Virus record (IMG/VR): IMGVR_UViG_3300048589_000171
Span: 1-26,373 of that record
Direction: 5' to 3' (one strand)
DNA length: 26,373 nt
Origin: a virus
Position 1 is the first letter of the stretch. The number at the start of each line of letters is the position of its first letter. The position numbers were made by a program, and so were the translations under genes. The notes under the pieces were generated by a model. It had not been told where the DNA came from, did no database searches, and was given only the letters and a program-made list of their open reading frames with translations. Shown here in pieces: positions 19,960 through 26,373 of the stretch.

Positions 19960-22010
19960 GCCATCGACCGCCTGCGCTGATCAGCCATCGTTGCCACCGC
20001 GACATTGCGCATCATCGTCATCAGCCGCGCTTCCTGACCGCGCGTCATCTCGCCGTTGATCGTGATCTGCGGCGCCACCGTGAGCCCTGCGGCACCGTTC
20101 GGCACGATGTACCCATTCGAGCGCGGCACGAACATCTCCGGACCCTTTTCGCCGACCAGGTAGGCCGTGCCGCCGGCCACTGGACCGCCCGCCGCTCGCT
20201 TGCCGCCGAACAGGAACGAAAGCGCGCCGCCAAGCGCGCCGCCGACCTCGCCAGTCTTGGCAAAGTTGCCGAGCAGCGTCCGCGCCAGATTCGCCGCGGC
20301 AGCCTCGGCAATCATCCGTTTGAGCATGCCGCCGAACGACTTGCCGATTGACTCGAAATTGCCGTCGAGGATGTCGTACAGGCCCTGGCCGAGTGCGTCT
20401 TGAATGTTTCGTGCGGCCTGCAGCGTGAGCTCGTCAAGCTCCGTCCTGACTCTGGTCAGTCCGGCGAACACGCCGTCAGCTTCATTTCCGAGCAGGAACC
20501 GCGCCAGCGCCCCCTCACTCTCGGACAGGCCACCCTGCTGCGGCCCGAGCGCCACCGCGTCCATCACTTCTTCGTACTGGCGGGTGAATTCGCGCGTGGC
20601 GTCCGTGGCGTCACGCCATCCCTCGGCGATCTTGCGCAGCCGCTCGGTCTCGGATTCCTCGAAGCGCGCCGCCTTCTGCTCGAGCTCGAGCTGCAGCTTG
20701 AACGCCTGCTCTGCGCGGTACACGCGATCAGACTCGCGACTCTCCGACGCCGCGATGACGTCGAACAGCGGATCGGAAAACACGCCGGCAGACTTCTTCG
20801 CCCCGGCGCCGGCAAACCGTGCATTCGATGCCGCGACCAGCTTGCGGATGTCGGCTTCCGACTTCCCAGCCGCCTCGCCAGCCTTGCGGATTTCCTCTGC
20901 CGCCCTTGCCGCCCTCTCGGCATTCGTCGAGTAGGTCTTTGCGAGCGCATCCCAAGCAATTTTGGCGCGGATGACCGCAGATTGGCGCTGATCGAATTCG
21001 ACTTGTTCTGTCGCGCGCTCGCCTTCCTTGAACTGCTGCGCACTTTGCCGAAGCAACTTGTCACGCTCGGCGCGAAGCTTGGCCGCCTGCGCCGCTGCAA
21101 ATTGGTTGCTATCTCCGGCGCGCTCGTACTTGGCAATCTGCTCGTTGAGCTCGCTTATCCTCTCGCCGATCTTCGGCACCGCTGAAAGCTTGTCGAGCTG
21201 CTCCGCCACAAAACTGATCGCGCGGCCAATCTCAAGCAACGGCCCGCCCGTCTCTTTCTCGACCCGGTTTATCAGGCGACCAAACGAATTCCCGAGTTGC
21301 GTAAGCGACGACTCGACCGTCGGCACAATCTTCTTGAATTCTTCGTCAACAGTCGCCGCTACATTGGAGAACGCGAACGCGATGCGCTCGGCGGAAAGCT
21401 CGCCATCCGCCGCCATCTTCCGCAGTTGGCCTATGCTAACGCCTAAACCCTCGGCGATTGCGTAACCAACCCTTGAGGTTCCCTCCATCACCGAATTGAA
21501 TTCTTCGCCGCGCAGCGCGCCAGCCGCCAGACCCTGCCGAAGCTGAGTCAGGCTGTTGCTGGCCTGCTCTGCGGATGCGCCAGACAATGCGACGAGCTTC
21601 GACAAGGTGTCGAAGAACTGCAACTGCTGGTCCTGCGTTCCGATGGATGACCCGGCGGTGCGGGAGATCTGCGCGTAGGTCGTCGCCAGCGACGTGTAGC
21701 TCTGGCGCGTGCGCTGCGCGATCTCGAAGATGCGCGATTGCGCGGTGGCCAATTCGTTCGCTGTGCGAACCGCATTCGCAAGTTGCGAATCGACGTTTTT
21801 GTAAGCGTCCGAGATTGCAACGATGCTGCGCACCGCCAGGCCGCCGACGATGGCGCCGCCGAACGCCCTCACGCCAGCCGTCAACGTGCTGAACGCCGAA
21901 CCGACCGTCCGCGCCTGGCCCTGCAGGACCGACAGAGACTGCCGAACGGATTGGAATGCGCGACTTGTATCGTCGGTCGCGGTAATGCGAACTGTCGCCT
22001 TTTCAGCCAT
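19956..22010 (-). CDS. Tail tape measure protein
   Basis: 684 residues. I take the ATG at 22010, which makes a TGATG junction with the chaperone gene; a GTG one codon earlier is possible. The N-terminus ATVRITATDDTSRAFQSVRQSL leads into the tape-measure N-terminal domain (residues about 60-260; AYKNVDSQLANAV...IFEIAQRTRQSYTSLATTYAQISRTA...GASAEQASNSLTQLRQGLAAGALRGEEFNSVMEG). Long charged helices follow (about 280-490). The end has LARFL and a LGALGGALSFLFGGK-like hydrophobic glycine stretch, then APQITINGEMTRG. At about 1.5 angstrom per residue the tail would be near 100 nm, an estimate only. It sets tail length and enters the host membrane on infection. Confidence 0.92.
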   Translation of the reverse strand: MAEKATVRITATDDTSRAFQSVRQSLSVLQGQARTVGSAFSTLTAGVRAFGGAIVGGLAVRSIVAISDAYKNVDSQLANAVRTANELATAQSRIFEIAQRTRQSYTSLATTYAQISRTAGSSIGTQDQQLQFFDTLSKLVALSGASAEQASNSLTQLRQGLAAGALRGEEFNSVMEGTSRVGYAIAEGLGVSIGQLRKMAADGELSAERIAFAFSNVAATVDEEFKKIVPTVESSLTQLGNSFGRLINRVEKETGGPLLEIGRAISFVAEQLDKLSAVPKIGERISELNEQIAKYERAGDSNQFAAAQAAKLRAERDKLLRQSAQQFKEGERATEQVEFDQRQSAVIRAKIAWDALAKTYSTNAERAARAAEEIRKAGEAAGKSEADIRKLVAASNARFAGAGAKKSAGVFSDPLFDVIAASESRESDRVYRAEQAFKLQLELEQKAARFEESETERLRKIAEGWRDATDATREFTRQYEEVMDAVALGPQQGGLSESEGALARFLLGNEADGVFAGLTRVRTELDELTLQAARNIQDALGQGLYDILDGNFESIGKSFGGMLKRMIAEAAAANLARTLLGNFAKTGEVGGALGGALSFLFGGKRAAGGPVAGGTAYLVGEKGPEMFVPRSNGYIVPNGAAGLTVAPQITINGEMTRGQEARLMTMMRNVAVATMADQRRRSMA

Positions 22011-22635
22011 CACAGCGCCTTGAAGAATGACACCGGATCAGCTTCCGGCGCGTCGCGGCTCGGCTCGAGCGGCATGAAGTCCAGCGGCACGGCAGGCTCG
22101 GCGCCGTCCTTGCGCGAGCGGCCGGCATAGTTGGCGACCGTGGCGGCGATGATCCCGGCCTGCAGGTCGCCGCGACGCGGACCAATCGGAGAACGGCGGC
22201 TGTATTCGATCCACATCTCAAACTCGGCCGCGTCCATCGTACTGATCAGCTCCTTGAATGTGCGTCCGAGGCAGAGCGCGAGCGTCATCGCAAACTCGAC
22301 CTCGGCCGTTAGTTTTTTTCGACGTCCTCCGCGCCGCGACTCGTGAGCATCGTCACTTCGCCCACCAGCTCGAGCACCGCGTCCGGGTGGTTCGAATTGA
22401 ACCGCGCCCACCCGTCCACGTCGTACACCGGCTGGCCGTCACCCGCGATCACGCACGCCGCCAGCACCCGCAGCGAGAAGTCCGCCGGCCGCGTCCCGCC
22501 GGCATAGGCGCCTGCCTCGAGCCGAAGGTCGAGCGGCATCGGCCGCACTTCGACGTCGCCACCGAGCGCCTCGACGCCGACCACCTTGTTTCGCCAGGGT
22601 GGCGGCGGCGGGATCTTGTCTCGCGCGAGCAGCAT
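22010..22635 (-). CDS. GT-type tail assembly chaperone made by -1 frameshift
   Basis: Translation starts with the G product (22635) and slips -1 at AAAAAAC (plus 22312-22318). It then continues in the 22010 frame for about 100 residues (LTAEVEFAMTLALCLGRTFKELISTMDAAEFEMWIEYSRRS... ending DPVSFFKAL). The T part carries the EFEMWIEYSR segment seen in phage T-type chaperone extensions. The stop overlaps the tape measure start. The fusion should bind the tape measure protein during tail assembly, as lambda gpGT does. Frame +0 ends 1 codon after the slip site. Confidence 0.85.
22266..22318 (-). promoter_or_regulatory. Programmed -1 frameshift signal
   Basis: Slippery A-AAA-AAC (plus 22312-22318) is in the correct frame (GAA AAA AAC TAA). 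Six bases later CCGAGG (22300-22305) can pair with CCTCGG (22266-22271). Inside that loop CGAG (22295-22298) can pair with CTCG (22279-22282). Together they make a nested stem that could stall the ribosome. Slip efficiency cannot be judged by eye. Confidence 0.85.
22309..22635 (-). CDS. G-type tail assembly chaperone
   Basis: 108 residues from the ATG at 22635, two bases after the stop of the tail tube gene. A proline run (KIPPPPPW) near the N-terminus is followed by a beta-rich middle (VRPMPLDLRLEAGAY) and a C-terminal helical part (HPDAVLELVGEVTML). It ends D-V-E-K-N at TAA (22309-22311), just after the slippery heptamer. Position between tail tube and tape measure, plus the frameshift, identify it as the G-type chaperone. 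Confidence 0.85.
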   Translation of the reverse strand: MLLARDKIPPPPPWRNKVVGVEALGGDVEVRPMPLDLRLEAGAYAGGTRPADFSLRVLAACVIAGDGQPVYDVDGWARFNSNHPDAVLELVGEVTMLTSRGAEDVEKN

Positions 22636-22637
22636 AG

Positions 22638-23285
22638 TCAGGCGGCGTAGACGGTCGGACGGCCGTTCATCGACAGCGTGACCTGAGTCGTGACAACACC
22701 CGGCGCCGTGCCACCCGGCAGCAGCGTCGCCGAGACGCGGCCCAGGAACACCACGACGGCGCCGTCGGCAAACTGGATCTTTGCGCACTTGTCCGTCTGC
22801 GAATCCGCCGCAGCCTTCAGCGCGACCAGTCCGGCGTCCGCCGGGTCCCAGGTGCATTCGAACTGATACGTGATCGGCGTGGTCGGACCCGGAATGTCGC
22901 GCCCGAAGTTTTCGCTCACGTAGTAGATCGTCTCGACCTGCGCCTCGCCGCCAGACACTGTCAGGCCGGTGGCCGTCGCAAGCGTCGTGCCGAACGTGAC
23001 GACCGCGGCCGTGCCGCTGGTAAACGTATCGTAGGACGTGGTGTTCTCGCCCTCGAGCTCGAAGTCGTCGGTGCCCGTGTCCACGTTCGCGACCCGGAAC
23101 ACCCGGCCGTCGACCTGGTACATGCCGCTGACCGACAGAAGCACGAAGCTGCCGTCCGTGGGATCGGCGCCTGTGTACTCGACGACCCCCGGATTGGCCT
23201 TGCTCAACGTGTCCACGGTGACTGCCGTGGCTTTCGCGGACTCGATCGTGATCGAGACGTTCGACCACCGTTTGATATTTGCCAT
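22638..23285 (-). CDS. Major tail (tube) protein
   Basis: 215 residues, ATG with AGGAG 6-7 bases upstream, eight bases after the upstream stop. Beta-rich throughout: RWSNVSITIESAKATAVTVDTLSKANPGVVEYTG, GTDDFELEGENTTSYDTF, then TPITYQFECTWDPADAGLVALKAAADSQT and a C-terminal TTQVTLSMNGRPT. This pattern (I-x-x-x-x-A-x-V, 'FE.D..d.T.Y..F', 'W....l..L..A') is typical of lambda gpV-like tail tube proteins. It lies directly before the G/GT chaperones, as expected. It polymerises into the tail tube around the tape measure. Confidence 0.85.
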   Translation of the reverse strand: MANIKRWSNVSITIESAKATAVTVDTLSKANPGVVEYTGADPTDGSFVLLSVSGMYQVDGRVFRVANVDTGTDDFELEGENTTSYDTFTSGTAAVVTFGTTLATATGLTVSGGEAQVETIYYVSENFGRDIPGPTTPITYQFECTWDPADAGLVALKAAADSQTDKCAKIQFADGAVVVFLGRVSATLLPGGTAPGVVTTQVTLSMNGRPTVYAA

Positions 23286-23293
23286 GATGACTC

Positions 23294-23743
23294 CTAGATA
23301 AGCGTTCCCGGCGCATTGGCCGCGGTTGCGTAACTGACCCGAAAGCGCATCGTCTGCTGCGCGACCGGCATGTCGCCAGATGCGTCGAAAACTGGTGCCT
23401 CGATCGCGACGAGCGCGATGTCCGCCTTGCCGCTGGCCAGCGACCCGCCGCCGAGCACCGTCTCGACCTCGAGCGCGATGTCGTCCATCGTGTCATCCAG
23501 ACCGGACGCAGACCGAGCGCAGGCAATCACCTGGATCTCGAGCTCGCGATTGAGCATCGGCGCGGTATGGATCGACGCAACCTCGACGACCTCGACGCCA
23601 GTCGTGACCATCAGCGCCGGCAGCTCAGAGGTGAGCAGCGGCCGCGCCTGCGGACGATCGGCGAACACCCGCGCGCCAGTCGTCGACAGGCCGGTGACGG
23701 CCGTCACGACCGCATCTCGCAGGGTTTCGCGTGCGTGCGGCAT
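23294..23743 (-). CDS. Tail terminator/minor tail protein U-like
   Basis: 149 residues, ATG overlapping the upstream stop (TGATG). Starts RETLRDAVVTAVTGLSTTGARVFADRP, with ELPALMVTTGVEVVEV and LNRELEIQVIACAR, followed by a helix GLDDTMDDIALEVETVL. This strand-helix pattern is that of the tail terminator group (lambda gpU-like), which caps the tube and joins it to the head. It lies between the head-tail joining protein and the tail tube gene. Sequence similarity in this group is weak, so the call leans on position. Confidence 0.72.
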   Translation of the reverse strand: MPHARETLRDAVVTAVTGLSTTGARVFADRPQARPLLTSELPALMVTTGVEVVEVASIHTAPMLNRELEIQVIACARSASGLDDTMDDIALEVETVLGGGSLASGKADIALVAIEAPVFDASGDMPVAQQTMRFRVSYATAANAPGTLI

Positions 23744-24015
23744 CAGGTCGGCGCCTGCAATCTGGCGAGCGTCACGCCGGTCCCGTCAAGCTCGACGTTC
23801 GCCACCGTGTACGACGTGCCGGTAATGACCAGCGTGTTACCGCGCGCAAGCGCAGGCGCATCGGCCGTTGCGAACACGAACTGCGGCGCGCGGCCGGCAA
23901 AGTCCAGCGTCTCGGCGTAGGCGTTGTCGAAATGGCCGTTGACCGTCGCGGTCCCGTAAGTCGCGGCAACCGCCAGGTCGGCAGTCGAGAAGAACGCGGA
24001 CAGATCCTCGATCAT
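23743..24015 (-). CDS. Head-tail joining protein
   Basis: 90 residues from the ATG at 24015, overlapping the end of the methyltransferase-glycosyltransferase gene by 4 bp (ATGA). A longer in-frame reading upstream lies inside that gene and is rejected. An acidic helix MIEDLSAFFSTADLAVAATYG leads into beta strands (TVNGHFDNAYAE..., ALARGNTLVITGTSYTV). This is typical of the small lambda gpFII/HK97 gp10-like connector proteins. Position before the U-like gene fits. Confidence 0.72.
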   Translation of the reverse strand: MIEDLSAFFSTADLAVAATYGTATVNGHFDNAYAETLDFAGRAPQFVFATADAPALARGNTLVITGTSYTVANVELDGTGVTLARLQAPT

Positions 24016-25535
24016 GCCGCCTTCCTCTGTTCGGTGAGCCACTCGAGGTATTCGCCGACGACGTCCGCGACCTGTTCCGGCTTGATCGACGCCTGGCAGG
24101 CCGCGGCGCGGCTCACCGAGTCCATCGTGCAGGTTTCCATCGACGTGTGAATGCGGTGGCACGGGTAGCAGTCGAGCCCCTCGACGGCAATCGATACCGT
24201 TTCCGGCCAATCGCGCGTGAGGTTTTCCTGCGTCGAATGCGACAGCAAAACGATCTTGAGCATCGGCTCGAACGAGACAGCGTTCGTGATCGCCGATTCC
24301 GGCCCGATCACGACGTCGGCGACTTGCGCGAACGCCAGCGCCTCGCGGATCGACCCCCCGCGGCCGACCATGTGGATACGCTCGGATTCCGGCGGTCGAT
24401 CCCCGGCGGCATCGCCGAGCACGACGACATGCACGCCACGATCGGCGAGCAGCTCGGCGCATTGCGCCCAGTGCGGCCACCACTTGAACTGCCCCGATCC
24501 AGCGGGGTTGAGCACCGCCACCGGCCCGGCCATCCGCGAGCGAGCCTCGATCGCGACGGCGCGTTCCGTCTCGGTCGGATGAAAACGCACGCGCGGCTCA
24601 TACGGCACGCCGCACCAATCATGCACGGTCTGCAGGTAGTTCTGGTTCATCACCCGTCGGCGCACTTCGTCCGACCAGTAGAACTCGAAGTCCTTCGGCG
24701 TCGGCAGCAGCCGCGTCTCGATCGACCCGACCAGGTTCAGAAACCGGTTGTACTTGCGCTGCTCGTGCAGGAAGTAGCTGACGAGATTCAGGCCCGAGAA
24801 CAGGTAGTCAGGCATCTTGATGATGCGATCGATGTTCGGATCGTGCCGCAGCACTTCCTCGCCGGGGTCTTGCGTGTAGACCGTGACGTGGTAGCCGTCG
24901 GCCTTCAGGTGCGGCAGCACCGACGACAGCCACAGCGCATCGCCGAACGCGCCAAGGCGCACGAGCGCAAGCGACTTTTCCGGCCTCGCCTCTGACAACT
25001 CGACCTGTTCGTAGCCGGCGCGCTTGCGGTAGACCTGCAGGAACGAGTATTCGTCGCGCTGCGTGCGCGTCTCGTTGACCACCAGATCCCAGCCGCCGAG
25101 CGCGCGCATCGCCGAGACGATGTCATCAGGAACGAAGTCGTGCTTGTGGTCGGGGTTGGCGCCAGGCTCGCCGATGCGCGGATAGTGGTCCGCGTGCGGC
25201 AGGTACAGCGCCAGGTGTCCGCCGACCTTCAGAATCCGCCACCACTCGGCCAGCGCCGCCTGGTAGTCCTCGATGTGCTCGAGCGTGTGCGATGAAAACA
25301 CGCAATCGAACGCCTCGGGCGCGAACATCGAGAGGCTTTCGGCCTGCGCGCCCAGGTCCGGCCGGATCGGAATGCCGAATAACTGCGTGTCCTTGCAGTT
25401 GTCGACGCCGAGGAACGAGTCGAACACCTTCTCGGCCCCGCAGCCGATGTCGATGCCACGCCCGCAAGCGTAGGGCACGATGTCGAATCGCACCTTGGCT
25501 GCTTCGTTACCCTCCGGGTTGTCCGCCTTCCACAT
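24012..25535 (-). CDS. Class I methyltransferase fused to GT9 heptosyltransferase-like glycosyltransferase
   Basis: 507 residues. Residues 25-170 are a SAM-dependent methyltransferase (Methyltransf_11-like): motif I GIDIGCG (27-33), acidic V-D after the next strand (D45), then FDCVFSSHTLEHIED (76-90) and LKVGGHLALYLPH. Residues 187-500 are a GT-B fold of the GT9 heptosyltransferase type: SLALVRLGAFGDALWLSSVLPHL (N-terminal acceptor domain), AVLNPAGSGQFKWWPHW (340-356), VVVLGD (371-375) and FAQVADVVIGPESAITNAV. In that last donor-site segment, family members usually have D-x-x-x-H. A C-terminal Cys cluster (C456, C459, C469, C480) matches a cysteine-containing loop of heptosyltransferases. It lies between the capsid and head-tail joining genes, so a virion component is a likely acceptor. 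LPS, DNA and cell-wall targets are not excluded. No clear Shine-Dalgarno is visible. Confidence 0.85.
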   Translation of the reverse strand: MWKADNPEGNEAAKVRFDIVPYACGRGIDIGCGAEKVFDSFLGVDNCKDTQLFGIPIRPDLGAQAESLSMFAPEAFDCVFSSHTLEHIEDYQAALAEWWRILKVGGHLALYLPHADHYPRIGEPGANPDHKHDFVPDDIVSAMRALGGWDLVVNETRTQRDEYSFLQVYRKRAGYEQVELSEARPEKSLALVRLGAFGDALWLSSVLPHLKADGYHVTVYTQDPGEEVLRHDPNIDRIIKMPDYLFSGLNLVSYFLHEQRKYNRFLNLVGSIETRLLPTPKDFEFYWSDEVRRRVMNQNYLQTVHDWCGVPYEPRVRFHPTETERAVAIEARSRMAGPVAVLNPAGSGQFKWWPHWAQCAELLADRGVHVVVLGDAAGDRPPESERIHMVGRGGSIREALAFAQVADVVIGPESAITNAVSFEPMLKIVLLSHSTQENLTRDWPETVSIAVEGLDCYPCHRIHTSMETCTMDSVSRAAACQASIKPEQVADVVGEYLEWLTEQRKAA

Positions 25536-25634
25536 GATTTGTCGGTGCCCTATGCGACGCCCTGGAGGTGTTTCGGTGACAGGCCGCAGGGCTCACAGCT
25601 TTTCGGGCGATCGACCCTAGTCACCAAAACTCGA
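25536..25634 (-). promoter_or_regulatory. Short intergenic region with inverted repeats downstream of capsid gene
   Basis: This 99-bp gap is unusual in an operon where most genes overlap. GGTGAC (plus 25575-25580) and GTCACC (25620-25625) are perfect inverted copies, and inside them AGGG (25588-25591) can pair with CCCT (25615-25618). The mRNA after the capsid stop could fold into an attenuator that lowers expression of later genes relative to capsid. No T-tract is present, so it is not a full intrinsic terminator. Confidence 0.4.
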
Positions 25635-26373
25635 TCAGGCTGCGTAGTCTTTGGCCACCGCGAAGGAAGCCGCGCGGCGGATCGCCACGTCGACGTCCTG
25701 CAGCGCCACGACCCGCACCGTGCCGGTGTTGCTGGCGGTGTACGGATCGACCAGAAGGTCGAGGCCGCCCCACTGGCCGATCATCAGGTCGTTCCAGTTG
25801 CCGAAGATGGCAGCCGAGCGGCCGGTGGTCGTGCCTTTGGTCAGGTTGGACGGAATCTGGTTCGTGACGAACGTCCGGTAGCCGTTGACCGTGTTGCTCG
25901 GCATTTCCCAGATGAAGTCGGTGACGGCTGTCGACATGGCGATGGTCTTCAGCGCACCGCGCGTCTTCGAGTTGAAGAAGTACGACAGCGCGCCCATGTC
26001 GGCGTTACCCGCGGCGACCAGCGTCTCCAGCTCGACGATCGAGGCCCAAGTCGGAGCGCCGCCCTGCGCGCCGATGGTCGTCGTGCCGACCGAAGTCGAT
26101 GCGAGGATGCCCGACGGCTCGCTGCCGGTGCCGGCGCCGTTCAGCGCGGCCCGGTCGATCTCGGTGCCGATCTGGCCGTACAGGTCAGCGCGGACCATCG
26201 CTTCGACGTCCATCGAGGATTGCAGGACCAGCTTGCGGCTGAAGTCGACCCAGGCGCCGACGGTTTTCGGCGTCAGCGTGACCTGGCCGAACGTGATGTT
26301 GCCTTCGGTCGGCGCCGTGCCTTCCGCCACCCAGTAGGCGGTCGCACCGGCAGCCTTCGACGGGATCGCCACC
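25635..26373 (-). CDS. HK97-fold major capsid protein (5' end outside window)
   Basis: 246 codons are visible, C-terminal part; the N-terminus lies beyond the right edge. The frame runs open through the edge, so no start can be given. Typical capsid motifs are present: the AIPSKAAGATAYWVAEG strand, VTLTPKTVGAWVDFSRKL (A-domain/spine region), then LYGQIGTEIDRAALNGAGTGSEPSGIL, the conserved A-L-N-G-x-G segment of HK97-family capsids. The C-terminal block has NWNDLMIGQWGGLDLLVDPYTASNTGTVRVVALQDVDVAIRRAASFAV. It forms the icosahedral shell. A prohead protease and portal should lie beyond the right edge. Confidence 0.93.
   Translation of the reverse strand, partial: VAIPSKAAGATAYWVAEGTAPTEGNITFGQVTLTPKTVGAWVDFSRKLVLQSSMDVEAMVRADLYGQIGTEIDRAALNGAGTGSEPSGILASTSVGTTTIGAQGGAPTWASIVELETLVAAGNADMGALSYFFNSKTRGALKTIAMSTAVTDFIWEMPSNTVNGYRTFVTNQIPSNLTKGTTTGRSAAIFGNWNDLMIGQWGGLDLLVDPYTASNTGTVRVVALQDVDVAIRRAASFAVAKDYAA

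Noticed and set aside
24147-24995. Plus-strand open frame (282 codons) opposite the methyltransferase-glycosyltransferase gene
   Set aside because: Composition is R/D/H-rich and shadow-like, while the minus strand shows named motifs throughout.
25635-26372. Complete capsid gene starting with GTG at 26372
   Set aside because: The reading frame continues through the window edge, and the visible start is an internal valine codon of a larger HK97-type capsid protein.
1-26373. CRISPR arrays, tRNA or rRNA genes, insertion sequences
   Set aside because: No regularly spaced repeats, no tRNA-like clover-leaf that I could recognise, no transposase-like protein.

Overview
The window is one large part of the genome of a temperate, long-tailed (siphovirus-like) phage of a GC-rich proteobacterium. 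The betaproteobacterial/Xanthomonadales flavour (YdaS-type Cro, DUF4224 plus tyrosine integrase, GH24 endolysin, lambda/GTA-like tail order) is inference. I see no chromosomal housekeeping genes, rRNA, tRNA or CRISPR. Nearly every base is coding, and most neighbours overlap by 1-4 bp (ATGA, TGATG, TAATG).

Layout. (1) 1-1121, minus strand: start of a replication operon (primase/helicase N-terminus cut by the window edge, a winged-helix protein, a CII-like regulator). (2) 1272-1964, plus strand: two small moron-like genes, one a zinc ribbon. (3) 1970-3150: genetic switch. A YdaS/Cro-like gene (minus) and a short CI-like repressor (plus) diverge from an intergenic region carrying TAGCG-N3-CGCTA palindromes; a micro membrane protein and a membrane-anchored protein follow the repressor. 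(4) 3156-3194: a near-consensus promoter (TTGACA-N16-TATACT) buried in two more copies of the same palindrome. It should drive (5) a rightward early operon, 3222-8377, of many tiny genes, a dNMP kinase, an HNH-like protein, small winged-helix proteins, a DUF4224 protein and the integrase. (6) 8370-9960, plus: a more AT-rich accessory cassette. (7) 9960-10052: two intrinsic terminators oriented for leftward transcription. (8) 10062-12770, minus: lysis region, with an endolysin fused to a holin-like membrane domain and separate holin-like proteins. (9) 12773-24015, minus: tail module in the order (reading leftwards in transcription) head-tail joining, tail terminator, tail tube, G/GT chaperones with a -1 frameshift, tape measure, minor tail proteins, tail-fibre cassette, DUF6950-like protein, J/TipJ. 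(10) 24012-25535: a methyltransferase-GT9 glycosyltransferase fusion inside the structural operon. (11) 25635-26373: HK97-type major capsid protein, cut by the right edge.

How it works together. The repressor probably binds the shared palindromes at both promoter regions and silences both early operons. After induction the Cro-like gene and replication genes are read leftwards, and the nucleotide-metabolism/integration operon rightwards. The late structural and lysis genes are also leftward. In a circular map the replication operon leaving the left edge would join the head operon entering at the right edge, with terminase and portal in the missing part. Integrase and lysis genes are still joined, so the contig looks like an unintegrated or circularly permuted genome.

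Most notable points: the methyltransferase-glycosyltransferase fusion next to the capsid gene; a tail-fibre cassette that appears to have been inserted into a minor-tail gene, with the gene's two halves now about 3 kb apart; the endolysin-holin fusion; the operator set shared by two promoter regions with possibly leaderless regulator mRNAs; and a slippery AAAAAAC frameshift site followed by a nested stem-loop.
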